From an uncultured Sphingomonadaceae bacterium (GTDB taxonomy: Bacteria > Pseudomonadota > Alphaproteobacteria > Sphingomonadales > Sphingomonadaceae), in NCBI GenBank assembly GCA_947504025.1, contig CANNFX010000004.1, positions 1 to 64,000 on the forward strand: DNA of 64,000 nucleotides. Reading direction: 5' to 3'. Made by a program: the position numbers and the translations under genes. A model generated the notes under the pieces. The model was given only the letters and a program-made list of their open reading frames with translations, did no database searches and was not told the origin of the DNA. Shown piece by piece: positions 18,633-27,450 of this stretch; the stretch's first letter is position 1, and each line of letters opens with the position of its first letter.

Positions 18633-18875
18633 ATGAAAACTATCTATACTGACAAATTGGGTATTTACCCTTGGGCAATGCTATTCTCAGCTTCAGTGAT
18701 GTTCTGGTCTGCATATAGAGGGTTTTTAGAAAGTGACGGCAATCAGTTTGGGGCGGGTATCGGCGCTGGCGGCTTGTTCTTAATATTAGCTGTGAGGCGA
18801 TTTTGGGATGTTCGCGAGGCAAAGCGCGCCGGACATGATGCGTCAGTTCCCCGCATAAAAGAGAGCGATAGCTAA
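18633..18875 (+). CDS. Small hypothetical membrane protein
   Basis: 80 residues from an ATG with AGGGG eight bases upstream. Two membrane helices are likely (about 13-29 and 41-57), then a basic tail (RRFWDVREAKR). I do not recognise the family. It starts an A/T-richer patch of four unknown small genes between cdd and the M14 carboxypeptidase gene. The good ribosome binding site supports it as real. Confidence 0.6.
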   Translation: MKTIYTDKLGIYPWAMLFSASVMFWSAYRGFLESDGNQFGAGIGAGGLFLILAVRRFWDVREAKRAGHDASVPRIKESDS

Positions 18876-18920
18876 TTACCCAATTGCGAACCTTGCAGAA
18901 TTTCGATTTAGGGCTCGGCT

Positions 18921-19421
18921 ATGAAACTTAAAGATTACATCGTCGGTCGGCGAGTTGTTTTGCATAGTCCGCATCCCAAAAGTGACGTAGAGCGGAGAAT
19001 TAATAGGGGAACTGCTTCAATGTTCTCATTTTCCACGCACGGTGTGACTGGCGGCGTGTATTTTGGGAGAGTGAGGCTTGTATGGAGCATTCCGTTTTTT
19101 AGTAATGGGTTTCGTCCGGCCCTTTCTGGTCGACTGACGGAAAACATGGGCAGAACTGAGCTTAAGGCAAGATATGGCGCACCATCCTTTTTGTTAGCGT
19201 TTTATGCGTTGTGGTATGGTGGTCTACTGTTGATGTTCTTTGCCGGTCTGGCAGCCATATTAAGCGATGAGCCGAGGACTGGAAACGAGTGGTTGCCTCT
19301 AGTGATGCTCCCAATTTTTGCTGCAATTCCAGCGCTCTTTCATTTTATCTTCAATAGAAATGCAGATACTCACTTTGAAGAAATGCTTGATCTTCTCAAG
19401 CGTGAAGCGGACTTATGCTAG
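18921..19421 (+). CDS. Hypothetical membrane protein
   Basis: 166 residues. An N-terminal soluble part of about 85 residues, with a basic face, is followed by two hydrophobic helices (about 90-110 and 124-145) and an acidic amphipathic tail (FEEMLDLLKREADL). Family not recognised. It follows the previous small gene by 45 bp on the same strand and may be co-transcribed. A member of the dispersed repeat begins right at its stop codon. Confidence 0.6.
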   Translation: MKLKDYIVGRRVVLHSPHPKSDVERRINRGTASMFSFSTHGVTGGVYFGRVRLVWSIPFFSNGFRPALSGRLTENMGRTELKARYGAPSFLLAFYALWYGGLLLMFFAGLAAILSDEPRTGNEWLPLVMLPIFAAIPALFHFIFNRNADTHFEEMLDLLKREADLC

Positions 19422-19450
19422 CAACGCCCGCTTTCTATCAAGCAGACATT
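19421..19450. repeat. Dispersed repeat, copy A
   Basis: Reads AACGCCCGCTTTCTATCA followed by AGCAGACATT. The two ends (GCCCGC / GCAGAC) are imperfect inverted copies. It resembles copies B and C downstream and begins at the stop codon of the 18921-19421 gene. Confidence 0.5.
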
Positions 19451-19462
19451 GAAACGTGGCTA

Positions 19463-19729
19463 TCAACGATGCTTGAACTTCCAACTTCGGCTTTCCGAAG
19501 GCCCACCGTTAAATAAGATAACTAAATCATCGAGGTCGCCATTTGGCCAAACGACTAGTTCGCGCTCGTTGATGAAATTGATTTGGATAGCATCACCACC
19601 TTCCGGAGCGGTCCAAATAAGCGTCAACTTGTCCTGCTTCTCCAACTCGAAGCATTCGGGCCATGGTTCAACCGAGACATAGATAGCACGATCTTTATCA
19701 TTCTCGAATGTCTGCTGAGTGCGCGCCAT
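19463..19729 (-). CDS. Hypothetical protein
   Basis: 88 residues, soluble, acidic, no signal or Cys pairs. The sequence has balanced protein-like composition (LTLIWTAPEGGDAIQINFIN, then LDDLVILFNGG) and no gene overlaps it, so it is probably real although unrecognised. It is flanked on both sides by copies of the dispersed repeat (19421-19450 and 19763-19781), like a cassette. Confidence 0.5.
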   Translation of the reverse strand: MARTQQTFENDKDRAIYVSVEPWPECFELEKQDKLTLIWTAPEGGDAIQINFINERELVVWPNGDLDDLVILFNGGPSESRSWKFKHR

Positions 19730-19762
19730 GACGCAAGCATATCGGCTGGCGCGTGTGTTGCC

Positions 19763-19852
19763 AACGTCCGCTTCCCACCCCAGAAGTAGGCACTCTGAGG
19801 CAGTTTGGCGCTGACAGCCGCTGTTGTGACAACAATTCAGTTGCGGACATTC
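19763..19852. repeat. Dispersed repeat, copy B, with distant inverse end
   Basis: Begins AACGTCCGCTTCCCACCC (19763-19780), identical over 18 bases to copy C. About 60 bases later TTGCGGACATTC (19841-19852) is the kind of inverse end seen in copy A. Lies in the gap between the 19463-19729 gene and the downstream lipoprotein gene. Confidence 0.6.
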
Positions 19853-19875
19853 GGCTCAGACATTAGACTGATAGG

Positions 19876-20325
19876 ATGAGACCCATTGTCTTGTTTTCGC
19901 TACTCTTATGCGCGGCTTGCTCAACAACTAGCTCGCCCGAAGCCCCAAGACCCGAGTCAATGCCAGACGAATTGCATCTGCAAGGTCTTTCTGGCGAAGA
20001 GGCGACTTCTCTTGTCTCGAAACTAGAAACCGCACAGCAGAAGCTAATTGAAGGTGAGTTTCAGTCGTTCGAACTACTTGCTGGGTCGATAGCGTCCTAC
20101 GAAACTACGTTGATTTCGCCCCGCGAAGCATTTCTAAGTATAAGATTTGCAGAAGTACGGCGCATAAAACGAGTTGAGACAGGCAATCGCTTGCGCAATC
20201 CATATAGACTTTCCTATTCGCCCAATGGCTTGGGAAAACTCTACTGGGACATAGAAGTGGTGCTAGGTTTCTATGGCGATATCGAAGAAGTGACGATGCT
20301 GTATCGGCCTCCAGCGCCATTCTGA
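19876..20325 (+). CDS. Small hypothetical lipoprotein
   Basis: 149 residues with a lipoprotein signal ending LCAAC (Cys15). The mature part has a helical segment (EATSLVSKLETAQQKLIEGE) and then beta-type sequence with several Tyr (YSPNGLGKLYWDIEVVLGFY). No domain recognised. It stands alone between two repeat copies. The exported lipoprotein form and coherent composition support it. Confidence 0.7.
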   Translation: MRPIVLFSLLLCAACSTTSSPEAPRPESMPDELHLQGLSGEEATSLVSKLETAQQKLIEGEFQSFELLAGSIASYETTLISPREAFLSIRFAEVRRIKRVETGNRLRNPYRLSYSPNGLGKLYWDIEVVLGFYGDIEEVTMLYRPPAPF

Positions 20326-20339
20326 GACAGCATAGACTC

Positions 20340-20357
20340 AACGTCCGCTTCCCACCC
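20340..20357. repeat. Dispersed repeat, copy C
   Basis: AACGTCCGCTTCCCACCC, identical to copy B, 15 bases after the stop of the small lipoprotein gene. Confidence 0.6.
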
Positions 20358-20431
20358 TAATAACGGTAGAGGCTGCGAGGCCTAGAATAGTTTGAAGAGT
20401 TTTGTTTGTGTGCCGCAGGCGCACAAAGCGA

Positions 20432-21556
20432 CTACTCCTCCAGCCACTCAACCAGCGCTGCCAGACAATCCCGCGCCAGCATTTTGCAGCGCTCGGGGCT
20501 CCAGCCCTGGTCTGGCTCGGGCCAGTCGTCATTGTCCTTGAACGGCATTTCCAATGTCATCGCGGGGGCGCTGAAACGGTGTGCGACCTGGTTGGTGCTC
20601 ATCGCCAGATTGGCGGTGCCGGGGCGTGAGACGGGATAGCCCTTCTTGGTCTGGAAGTCAGGTGTCCGGCGGTCGAGGATCGTGCGGTAGCGGTAGAATT
20701 CGTTGCCTAGCTCTTCCGTCCAATTGGGAATGCCTTCGAAGCCTGCGATGAAATTGGCGGCAATCGCCTCGTCACCGTGAACATCCATAGCAAAATCGAG
20801 ACCGGTTTCGTCCATCGCACCCCGGATGGCGAGTACTTCGGGGCTCTTTTCTGCCGTCGGTGTTTCCCACTCGCGGTTGAGGTTGGCGCCAACCGCGTTG
20901 GTCCGCAGATGACCGCGGTATGATCCATCGGGATTGCAGTTTGGCACAATATGCAGGCGGCATTTTTCGCGAAGCACGCGGCCTACCGTATCAGCCTCGT
21001 CGCACAGCACTTCCAGTGCGCCTTCCATCCACCATTCGGCCATACTTTCGCCAGGGTGCTGGCGGGCATAGAGCCAGACCTGCTTGTCGCCGTTACCCAT
21101 TTCCAGGCAGTCAATTGGCCGGCCATCAACGGTTTCGCCGAGACAGCGATAGGACACGCCTTCACTGGCAGCGGCTTCGGCAACCAGATCGTGGTGCCGC
21201 TCCATCGAATAGGGCGCGAAATAAGCGAACCAGGCGATGTCGCTCGCGGCGGCATATTTGATCGTTAGTTCGCCCTTGTCGGCGTCATAAGTCGTATCGG
21301 TGCGGCCCCAATAGTCACGGTCTTCGGACACGCAGGCCCGGTAGCCGGGCCAGCCCCCTTCAAAGGCGCTGTCTTTCAACCCTTCGATGATCAGCGTCAT
21401 TTCACGGCCTTCGGCGCCTGAAACACGGAAGTGGAACCACTGTTTGAAGTCCGAATCCTTGTCCTTGCGGATTGCGAGGCGCGCAGTGTCGCCATCGACA
21501 GAAAGGACTTCGATATTGCCGCTGTCGAAAGCGGAAGTGACGACGATGTTGCTCAT
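20432..21556 (-). CDS. M14-family zinc carboxypeptidase (cytosolic type)
   Basis: 374 residues. An N-terminal beta domain of about 120 residues precedes the M14 catalytic domain. Zinc ligands are in RQHPGES and [14 protein letters not shown] and NLNREW are the substrate-binding motifs; the general-base Glu lies near the C-terminus (TLEMPF). This is the cytosolic carboxypeptidase-like (M14B/Nna1-like) group. No signal peptide. Its ATG shares a base with the stop of the upstream DUF4136 gene (TGATG), so the two are coupled. Peptide substrate unknown. Confidence 0.9.
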   Translation of the reverse strand: MSNIVVTSAFDSGNIEVLSVDGDTARLAIRKDKDSDFKQWFHFRVSGAEGREMTLIIEGLKDSAFEGGWPGYRACVSEDRDYWGRTDTTYDADKGELTIKYAAASDIAWFAYFAPYSMERHHDLVAEAAASEGVSYRCLGETVDGRPIDCLEMGNGDKQVWLYARQHPGESMAEWWMEGALEVLCDEADTVGRVLREKCRLHIVPNCNPDGSYRGHLRTNAVGANLNREWETPTAEKSPEVLAIRGAMDETGLDFAMDVHGDEAIAANFIAGFEGIPNWTEELGNEFYRYRTILDRRTPDFQTKKGYPVSRPGTANLAMSTNQVAHRFSAPAMTLEMPFKDNDDWPEPDQGWSPERCKMLARDCLAALVEWLEE

Positions 21557-22161
21557 CAGTTTGGCACCTCGATACGGACAGTCTCGCCGTCATTGCCGGG
21601 GAAATCTGCGAACAGCGCCTCTGCCATTGCTGATGCACCCAGTTCGGTGGTGGCGAGTGGTGATTTCTCGTCGACTATGAAACTGGCGCGGCCTTCCCAG
21701 ATTGAATCGCCGGTCGTCCGGTCGCGGATGATGACACCAAGTTCGGTGGAAGTCTTCACCCCGCTGCCACCCCCAAGATTGAGGCCTACTCCCACCCCGA
21801 CGCCCGAACCGTAAGAACCGGTCGATCCGCCGACGCCCACGCTGACAGGGCTGCGCCGGCCGCCTTCCCGTTCGGAGAAGCGTTCAACCCGCACTTCGGC
21901 AATCTGGTTTCCTGCATCGGTGCCGACTTCGTCATACCCCAACCGGACCAGCTCGCGCGCTACGGCTGCCTTATAGCTTTGCATTTCGAGCGGCTGTTCG
22001 TCGAAACCCGGCGCGCTAACGACCGATACTGTGCCGATCGCCAGTTTAGCGCGGGCATCTTCCGCGACGAAGCGCGTAACCTGAACGGGACCAACCGGCG
22101 TGGTGCAGGCAGACAGCGTGGCCACGCCCAATGCCATTGCTGCAAATGTCGGAAATTTCAT
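21556..22161 (-). CDS. DUF4136-type lipoprotein
   Basis: 201 residues, lipoprotein signal ending TLSAC. A central Gly/Ser/Val-rich stretch (about 100-130) interrupts the DUF4136 beta/alpha fold. The C-terminus reads [19 protein letters not shown], nearly the same as the end of the gene at 51294-51968 (MFTDFPGRSGETVRIS), so they are paralogues. Function unknown; probably envelope-located. First gene of a pair with the M14 carboxypeptidase. Confidence 0.8.
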   Translation of the reverse strand: MKFPTFAAMALGVATLSACTTPVGPVQVTRFVAEDARAKLAIGTVSVVSAPGFDEQPLEMQSYKAAVARELVRLGYDEVGTDAGNQIAEVRVERFSEREGGRRSPVSVGVGGSTGSYGSGVGVGVGLNLGGGSGVKTSTELGVIIRDRTTGDSIWEGRASFIVDEKSPLATTELGASAMAEALFADFPGNDGETVRIEVPN

Positions 22162-22300
22162 TGGTTATGCTCCTAGATCGGCGCCAGAAGATGCAGGCGC
22201 AGATAGAATGTTGCTCTTAATCTGGCCCCTCATGGGCCAAGTGGCAAGAACAGCGCTTTAGTTTACCAAATCGCTGCAGAGTTCTGCTATCCGCCTCGGC

Positions 22301-23308
22301 ATGAACTTAAAGTGTCCTGTCCTCGTTACCGGCGGTGCCGGTTATATTGGTAGCCATGCCGTCCTCGCCCTGCGCGATGCTGGCTACCCCGTCGTCGTTA
22401 TTGATAATCTGGTAACCGGCTTTCGCTTTGCGGTGCCAGACGATGTGACCTTTTATGAAGGTGATATCGCCGATGGCGAGCTGTTGGCCCGGATCATCGA
22501 GGAACAAGGCATCCGCGCTGTGATGCATTTTGCCGGTTCGGTTGTGGTGCCGGAGTCGGTGTCCGACCCGCTTAAATATTACAGCAACAACACGGTGAAG
22601 AGCCGCGCTTTGATCGAATCATTGGTGAAGGGCGGCGTGCCGCACATGATTTTCAGCTCTACCGCAGCGACTTATGGAATTCCGGATGTTGCGCAGGTGA
22701 CCGAAGAGACACCGACGGTTCCGATTAATCCTTACGGCTGGTCGAAACTGATGACCGAGCAGATGCTGGGCGACACGGCAGCGGTAAATGATCTCAATTA
22801 TTGTGTGCTGCGCTATTTTAATGTCGCAGGCGCTGATCCGCAGGGCCGTACTGGCCAGTCGACGGCCGGGGCAACCCATCTGATCAAAGTCGCAGTCGAG
22901 GCTGCGCTTGGCACCCGCGAATCGGTGGCGGTGTTTGGCACAGATTACGATACATCTGATGGAACGGGTGTGCGGGATTATATCCATGTTGCGGATCTTG
23001 CAGCCGCCCATGTTTTAGCGCTTGAGGCTCTGATCGAGCGGCCGGACAGATCGATGACGATGAACTGCGGATATGGCCGCGGCTTCTCTGTGATGGAAGT
23101 TCTCGATGCGGTTGACCGGGTAACGAACAACAAAATCAACCGCGAGATGCAGGGCCGCCGTGCTGGCGACCCCGATTCGCTAATTTCGGATCCGTCGCGC
23201 ATCCGCAGCACCCTCCCATGGGAGCCAAAATATGCCGATCTCGACCAGATCGTGACCCATGCGCTGAATTGGGAGCGGATTCTGTCCGAGAAGCGCGTAA
23301 ACAGTTGA
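22301..23308 (+). CDS. galE: UDP-glucose 4-epimerase
   Basis: 335 residues. NAD-binding GGAGYIGSH near 11-19, the catalytic Ser region SSTAATYG, and the YGWSK motif with catalytic Tyr and Lys. Interconverts UDP-glucose and UDP-galactose for surface polysaccharide and LPS. Length is normal. Stands alone on the plus strand upstream of rpmJ; no exopolysaccharide cluster is nearby. Confidence 0.94.
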   Translation: MNLKCPVLVTGGAGYIGSHAVLALRDAGYPVVVIDNLVTGFRFAVPDDVTFYEGDIADGELLARIIEEQGIRAVMHFAGSVVVPESVSDPLKYYSNNTVKSRALIESLVKGGVPHMIFSSTAATYGIPDVAQVTEETPTVPINPYGWSKLMTEQMLGDTAAVNDLNYCVLRYFNVAGADPQGRTGQSTAGATHLIKVAVEAALGTRESVAVFGTDYDTSDGTGVRDYIHVADLAAAHVLALEALIERPDRSMTMNCGYGRGFSVMEVLDAVDRVTNNKINREMQGRRAGDPDSLISDPSRIRSTLPWEPKYADLDQIVTHALNWERILSEKRVNS

Positions 23309-23397
23309 CTTGAATCGGGGGCGACCATAGAGGGCCGGACTTGCAATTCAGCGCTGGGAGCTAATCTTCCGCGCATATAATTACCGAAAGCCGTATC

Positions 23398-23523
23398 ATG
23401 AAAGTTCGCAACAGCCTTAAGTCGCTGAAAAACCGTCATCGCGATTGCCGTGTGATTCGTCGCCGCGGTCGCACTTATGTGATCAACAAGACCAATCGCC
23501 GCTTCAAGGCGCGCCAGGGCTAA
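23398..23523 (+). CDS. rpmJ: 50S ribosomal protein L36, Cys-poor type
   Basis: 41 residues ([20 protein letters not shown] at the start, RRFKARQG at the end). This is the alphaproteobacterial L36: only one Cys remains of the C-C-C-H zinc knuckle found in classical L36, so it does not need zinc. It binds 23S rRNA. The gene is monocistronic, followed by a GC-rich hairpin with a TTCG loop. Confidence 0.95.
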   Translation: MKVRNSLKSLKNRHRDCRVIRRRGRTYVINKTNRRFKARQG

Positions 23524-23536
23524 TCAGCTCTGTGAT

Positions 23537-23557
23537 CGGGGTGCTTCGGCTACCCCG
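23537..23557 (+). terminator. Hairpin with TTCG loop after rpmJ
   Basis: CGGGGT-GC-TTCG-GC-T-ACCCCG forms a very stable stem with a UUCG tetraloop, 13 bases after the rpmJ stop. There is no T-run, so it may be a processing or Rho-type end rather than a classical terminator. Confidence 0.55.
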
Positions 23558-23636
23558 TATCTGAAACCGGCCTGTTCCCTTCGCGGGGAGCGGGCCGTTT
23601 CCGTTTCTACATCAAGTGTAAGGCAGGCCAACAGAT

Positions 23637-24254
23637 ATGATCAAGCTGCAGCCAAATAGCGTTGTGTTCGACGTAGGCCGTGTGCTGATACAATGGGATT
23701 TGCGTCACCTGTTTGCCAAGCTGATTGCGGATCCTGCTCAGTTAGATTGGTTTTTGACCAATGTGGTCACGGCCGAATGGCATTTTCGCGCTGATGCTGG
23801 TGAAACAATTGCGGCGCTGGTGGCTGAACGGAAAGCTGCATTTCCTGAATATTCTGCGCTGCTGGATGCATATGCAACGCGTTTCATGGAAACGATCCCC
23901 GGGCCAGTTGCAGGCACACATGAATTGGCCGGGCAGTTGGCAGAAGCGGGAGTCCCGTTATTCGCTCTGACCAATTTTGCTGAGGAGTTCTGGGCAGAAT
24001 TCCGCCCTACTCAGCCAGTGTTCGATCAATTTGAAGATATTCTTGTTTCTGGCACCGAGAAGCTCGTGAAGCCCGACCATGCGATCTACGCGCTAGCGCA
24101 ACAGCGCTTTGGCCGCGAACCGCATGAACTCTATTTCATCGATGATAGCGAAGCCAATGTGATCGCCGCACGGGAGTGCGGTTGGCATGCACACCTCTTC
24201 CGCAATGCGGCCGAGCTCGAGTCGGATCTGAAAGCTCATGGGTTCCTGCCATAA
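23637..24254 (+). CDS. HAD-superfamily phosphatase (YihX-like)
   Basis: 205 residues. Motif I VVFDVGRVLIQWD holds the nucleophile Asp with Gly in the +2 position as in the YihX-like HAD-IA group. Motif II is LTNFAEE, motif III Lys is in EKLVKPD, and motif IV is YFIDDSEANV. Likely a sugar-phosphate or nucleotide phosphatase in the cytosol; substrate cannot be told. Confidence 0.88.
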   Translation: MIKLQPNSVVFDVGRVLIQWDLRHLFAKLIADPAQLDWFLTNVVTAEWHFRADAGETIAALVAERKAAFPEYSALLDAYATRFMETIPGPVAGTHELAGQLAEAGVPLFALTNFAEEFWAEFRPTQPVFDQFEDILVSGTEKLVKPDHAIYALAQQRFGREPHELYFIDDSEANVIAARECGWHAHLFRNAAELESDLKAHGFLP

Positions 24255-24257
24255 AAG

Positions 24258-24285
24258 AGCCCCCGTCCCTTATGGGGCGGGGGCT
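24258..24285 (-). terminator. Terminator for the CC_3452-family gene
   Basis: AGCCCCCG (24258-24265) pairs with CGGGGGCT (24278-24285). On the minus strand the stem is followed by CTTTTAT, so it ends the leftward gene 24344-24685; it may also help stop the rightward HAD transcript. Confidence 0.75.
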
Positions 24286-24343
24286 ATAGTGTGCCCGGCT
24301 AATGGGAGTGATGAGAGAGTGCCGGGTGGGGGATTAACTTTGC

Positions 24344-24685
24344 TTAGTTGCCGTTGCACTTTGCGAGTTTGTCTTCAGCCAGCTCTTTGTCGCCAGCAGT
24401 GAAGCTCGTTACATCGCCAAATTCACGGGCGACGCGTTTGCACATGGAAGCAGGGCGGGCGCCGCCTTTCCCGGCGATGCAGGCAGTGCCTTCACAAACC
24501 CACAGGATGCCGCCAACGACTTCCTTTGTGCGTTCGACAGGAGCGGCGAGTTCGGCCCGGTAATAGGCGCCCTGGCCAGCCATGGCAGGGGAGACGGTTG
24601 CGCCGAAGGTGGCGATAGTCATCAGGCCAGCAACTGCTGTGATGGCGAGTGAACGGAGTGGGCGAACAGTGTGGGGGAGGGTCAT
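24344..24685 (-). CDS. CC_3452-family secreted protein
   Basis: 113 residues. A signal peptide covers residues 1-36 (ending SPAMA). The mature part has YYRAELAAP, VVGGILWVCEGTACIA, a Cys in SMCKRVAREFG and VTSFTAGDKEL..DKLAKCN. This four-Cys layout is that of the CC_3452 family found in sphingomonads and Caulobacter; function unknown. Its promoter region faces the HxlR regulator gene and holds three copies of a short repeat, so it may be a target of that regulator. Confidence 0.8.
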   Translation of the reverse strand: MTLPHTVRPLRSLAITAVAGLMTIATFGATVSPAMAGQGAYYRAELAAPVERTKEVVGGILWVCEGTACIAGKGGARPASMCKRVAREFGDVTSFTAGDKELAEDKLAKCNGN

Positions 24686-24740
24686 TGATCACATTCCTTT
24701 TTTAATTTGGCCTTTGGCCATTGCATAAATTTGCGAATTC

Positions 24741-24798
24741 CAGTTGCATTTAACAACCAGTTGCGAATCACTACTTACTCAGATAGGTATTCAGTTGC
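24741..24798. promoter_or_regulatory. Three phased CAGTTGC repeats in a divergent promoter region
   Basis: CAGTTGC occurs at 24741, 24758 and 24792, i.e. spaced 17 and 34 bases, all on the same strand, within A/T-rich DNA between the CC_3452 gene and the HxlR regulator gene. The middle copy also forms CAACCAGTTG, a short palindrome. Candidate binding sites of the HxlR protein. Confidence 0.45.
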
Positions 24799-24866
24799 AA
24801 CCTAAAACTTAGTTTAAATTTGTAGGTCTGGATTTTGTCGTTAGAAAGGAAATCGGAAGGTGATGA

Positions 24867-25361
24867 ATGGGTGAATTAAGAGAACCGCTACGTGAACTGA
24901 CAGCCTGCGGGCTGCCTGAAGCGTTGGAAGTGATGGGGGAACGTTGGTCCTTCATGATTCTGCGCGCCTCGTTCAATGGCGTGTATCACTTCGAAGAGTT
25001 CCTCAGCGAGCTCGGAATTGCCCGTAACATCCTGTCGAGTCGCCTCGGCAAGCTGGTCGAACATGAGATTCTTGACCGTCAGCCATGCGCTGATGATCGC
25101 CGCCGGATCGAATATCGCCTGACAGAAAAAGGTCTGGACCTTCTCCCGGCGATGCTCGCGCTGCGCCAATGGGGTCAAAAATATGGTTCAGAAGTCATAG
25201 AGGATCCCGTTCTGGTCGACGCTCGAGACCGGATGCCGATCGGGCCAATTTCGATTCGCGCCCATGATGGCCGCGTGATTGGTCCGATGGATCTGTACCT
25301 TCAGCCACGCGACAAGCTCGGAATCCGGGATGATGACCAGCGGGTTGAAGCGGCAGAGTAA
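24867..25361 (+). CDS. HxlR-family winged-helix regulator
   Basis: 164 residues. The HxlR core is visible: ALEVMGERWSFMILRASF, then FEEFLSELGIARNILSSRL, then IEYRLTEKGLDLLPAMLAL. Members sense redox or aldehydes in some bacteria. The longer C-terminal tail (from about 110) is unusual for the smallest HxlR proteins but common in this subgroup. No Cys in the classical N-terminal sensor place except Cys12 (LTACGLPEA), which could serve as one. Divergent from the CC_3452 gene. Confidence 0.9.
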   Translation: MGELREPLRELTACGLPEALEVMGERWSFMILRASFNGVYHFEEFLSELGIARNILSSRLGKLVEHEILDRQPCADDRRRIEYRLTEKGLDLLPAMLALRQWGQKYGSEVIEDPVLVDARDRMPIGPISIRAHDGRVIGPMDLYLQPRDKLGIRDDDQRVEAAE

Positions 25362-25416
25362 GCGTCGACTATTGGAATGCCTTGCTTCGCCCTAATCTGC
25401 TAAGTACATCTCTAAC

Positions 25417-25827
25417 ATGCCGACAAAGCAAGAAAAAGCTCGACGGATGGAAGTCAGGAAAAATACTGGCTTTCGCGTGATCCGGCCGCCTCAACCAAGG
25501 TCAAAAGGCGGCGCCTCGTTGGAGGCACATGCCTGCTTTCAATGCCGAGTTAGCTTCAAAGTTGCACCGAGAGACAGTCTAGCGCCTTGTCCAAACTGCC
25601 GGATTCCTATGGCTCCGATGGGCCGATCTTTCAAAGCTCCAAAGAAGTCGGAAGTCATGCAATGGCGAAAAGTGGAGAAACTTTGGATGGCAGGTATCCG
25701 CTTTCCGACAGTCTGGGGCGGAGTTAGCCGCCCCAAAAGGTGGCAAGACGCGGATGAGTATATTCGGTTAGTCCAACTTCATCGGGCACAATTATGCCAA
25801 AATCGAGGTGTTTCAAAGACGGGCTAA
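25417..25827 (+). CDS. Hypothetical zinc-ribbon protein
   Basis: 136 residues, strongly basic. One zinc ribbon is formed by Cys40/Cys43 (CFQC) and Cys58/Cys61 (CPNC). The C-terminal half has RFPTVWGG and RWQDADEYIRLVQLHR. No known family recognised; binding to nucleic acid or ribosome is a guess from charge and the ribbon. Single gene, convergent with comM. Confidence 0.65.
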   Translation: MPTKQEKARRMEVRKNTGFRVIRPPQPRSKGGASLEAHACFQCRVSFKVAPRDSLAPCPNCRIPMAPMGRSFKAPKKSEVMQWRKVEKLWMAGIRFPTVWGGVSRPKRWQDADEYIRLVQLHRAQLCQNRGVSKTG

Positions 25828-25853
25828 TGCCGTCTCCCAACCTGGCATAGGCG

Positions 25854-27362
25854 CTAGGCCCTAGGCGGTTGCCGCCGGTAACTCAGCGCTTCTGCCACAT
25901 GGATGCGGCCAACTCCTTCCGCGCCGCCAAGATCAGCAATGGTGCGAGCAACCCTTAGAATACGCGTGTAGGCGCGGGCAGTTAGCCGCATCGCATCAGC
26001 TGCTTGCATCAACAGCTTGCGGCCTGTCTCGTCAGGCGTGGCGTGGGCTTCCAATGCGTCGCCATCAAGGTCGGCATTGCTACGCATTTCGGTACCGTCG
26101 AGTCGCGCTGTTTGTAGTGTTCTTGCAGCGGCAACCCGGGCCGCGACTTCGGCGCTACCTTCTGCGGGCGGCGGCAGGGCTAAGTCACGGGCGCTCACTG
26201 GATCGACTTCGACATGTAGATCGATCCGGTCCAGCAGTGGGCCGGACACTTTGGATTGATAGTCCGCTGCACAGCGCGGCGCGCGGCTGCAGGCGAGGGC
26301 CGGATCGCCAAGATGTCCGCAGCGGCACGGGTTCATAGCCGCGATCAATTGGACATTGGCAGGAAAGGTAACGTGGGCATTGGCGCGTGCCACGCTGACT
26401 TCGCCGGTTTCGAGGGGCTGACGTAGCGAGTCCAGAACGGGCCGTTGAAACTCGGGCAATTCATCGAGAAACAGCACGCCCAGATGCGCGAGGCTTACCT
26501 CACCTGGTTTCACCTTTAGTCCGCCGCCTGTGAGCGCAGCCATTGAAGCGGAGTGGTGCGGATCGCGGAATGGGCGGGCACGGCTGATCTTGCCGCCTTC
26601 GAGCAGCCCGGCGACCGAAGCGACCATCGATGTTTCGAGCGCTTCACCCGGAGTGAGCAGCGGCAGTATGCCCGGCAAGCAAGACGCCAGCAGACTTTTG
26701 CCAGCACCCGGCGGCCCGATCATCAACAGATTGTGGCCTCCCGCAGCGGCAATTTCGAGTGCGCGCTTGGCACTTTCCTGGCCTTTGACCTGCTTCAAGT
26801 CAGGGCCGCGTGCCGGTTCTTCAGCCTCGCCCGGCACAGGCTCGGCCAGTAGTTGCGTGCCCTTCAAATGGTTGAGCAGGCTAACTAAGTCAGGCGCGGC
26901 GCATACGGGAATCCCGCTTGCCCAACGAGCCTCGGCCCCTTGCACGGCAGGGCAGATCAATCCTTTTTCTTCGCCGCTGGCATGGATTGCGGCGAGCAAT
27001 ACGCCCGGTGATGCTACCACCCGGCCATCCAGCGCCAGCTCGCCCACAGCGACCCAGTCGGCAAGCTGTTCCGCATCGGTCACACCCATTGCCGCCAGCA
27101 GCGCGAGCGCAATCGGAAGGTCATAATGGGAGCCTTCTTTCGGCAGATCGGCTGGCGACAGGTTGATGGTAATTCGCTTGGGCGGCAGCGAAAGGCCCAT
27201 GGCGGCGAGTGCAGACTGCACTCGTTCGCGGCTTTCGCCCACTGCCTTGTCGGGCAATCCGACCACCGCGAAGCGCGGCATGCCTGGCGCGATTTGGCAC
27301 TGCACCTCTACGGCGCGCGCTTCCAAGCCCAAATAGGCTACTGTCGATACGAGTGCGACCAC
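25854..27362 (-). CDS. comM: YifB/ComM family Mg-chelatase-like AAA ATPase
   Basis: 502 residues. An N-terminal LonC-like ChlI domain (VEVQCQIAPGMPRFAVVGLP) is followed by an AAA module with Walker A GPPGAGKS near 217, Walker B LFLDELPEF, and a C-terminal Mg-chelatase helical domain (RAYTRILRVARTIADL). ComM is a hexameric helicase that drives branch migration in natural transformation (known in Vibrio). Alone here, with no competence genes nearby. Confidence 0.92.
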   Translation of the reverse strand: MVALVSTVAYLGLEARAVEVQCQIAPGMPRFAVVGLPDKAVGESRERVQSALAAMGLSLPPKRITINLSPADLPKEGSHYDLPIALALLAAMGVTDAEQLADWVAVGELALDGRVVASPGVLLAAIHASGEEKGLICPAVQGAEARWASGIPVCAAPDLVSLLNHLKGTQLLAEPVPGEAEEPARGPDLKQVKGQESAKRALEIAAAGGHNLLMIGPPGAGKSLLASCLPGILPLLTPGEALETSMVASVAGLLEGGKISRARPFRDPHHSASMAALTGGGLKVKPGEVSLAHLGVLFLDELPEFQRPVLDSLRQPLETGEVSVARANAHVTFPANVQLIAAMNPCRCGHLGDPALACSRAPRCAADYQSKVSGPLLDRIDLHVEVDPVSARDLALPPPAEGSAEVAARVAAARTLQTARLDGTEMRSNADLDGDALEAHATPDETGRKLLMQAADAMRLTARAYTRILRVARTIADLGGAEGVGRIHVAEALSYRRQPPRA

Positions 27363-27450
27363 GTTTTAAGCGCCCCTGCGATTGGCCCTGTTTGTAAGGC
27401 AGGGTTGTGCAGGCATTTCAAAGGGATGTCGAGAGGTAGAGCCCTGTAAA

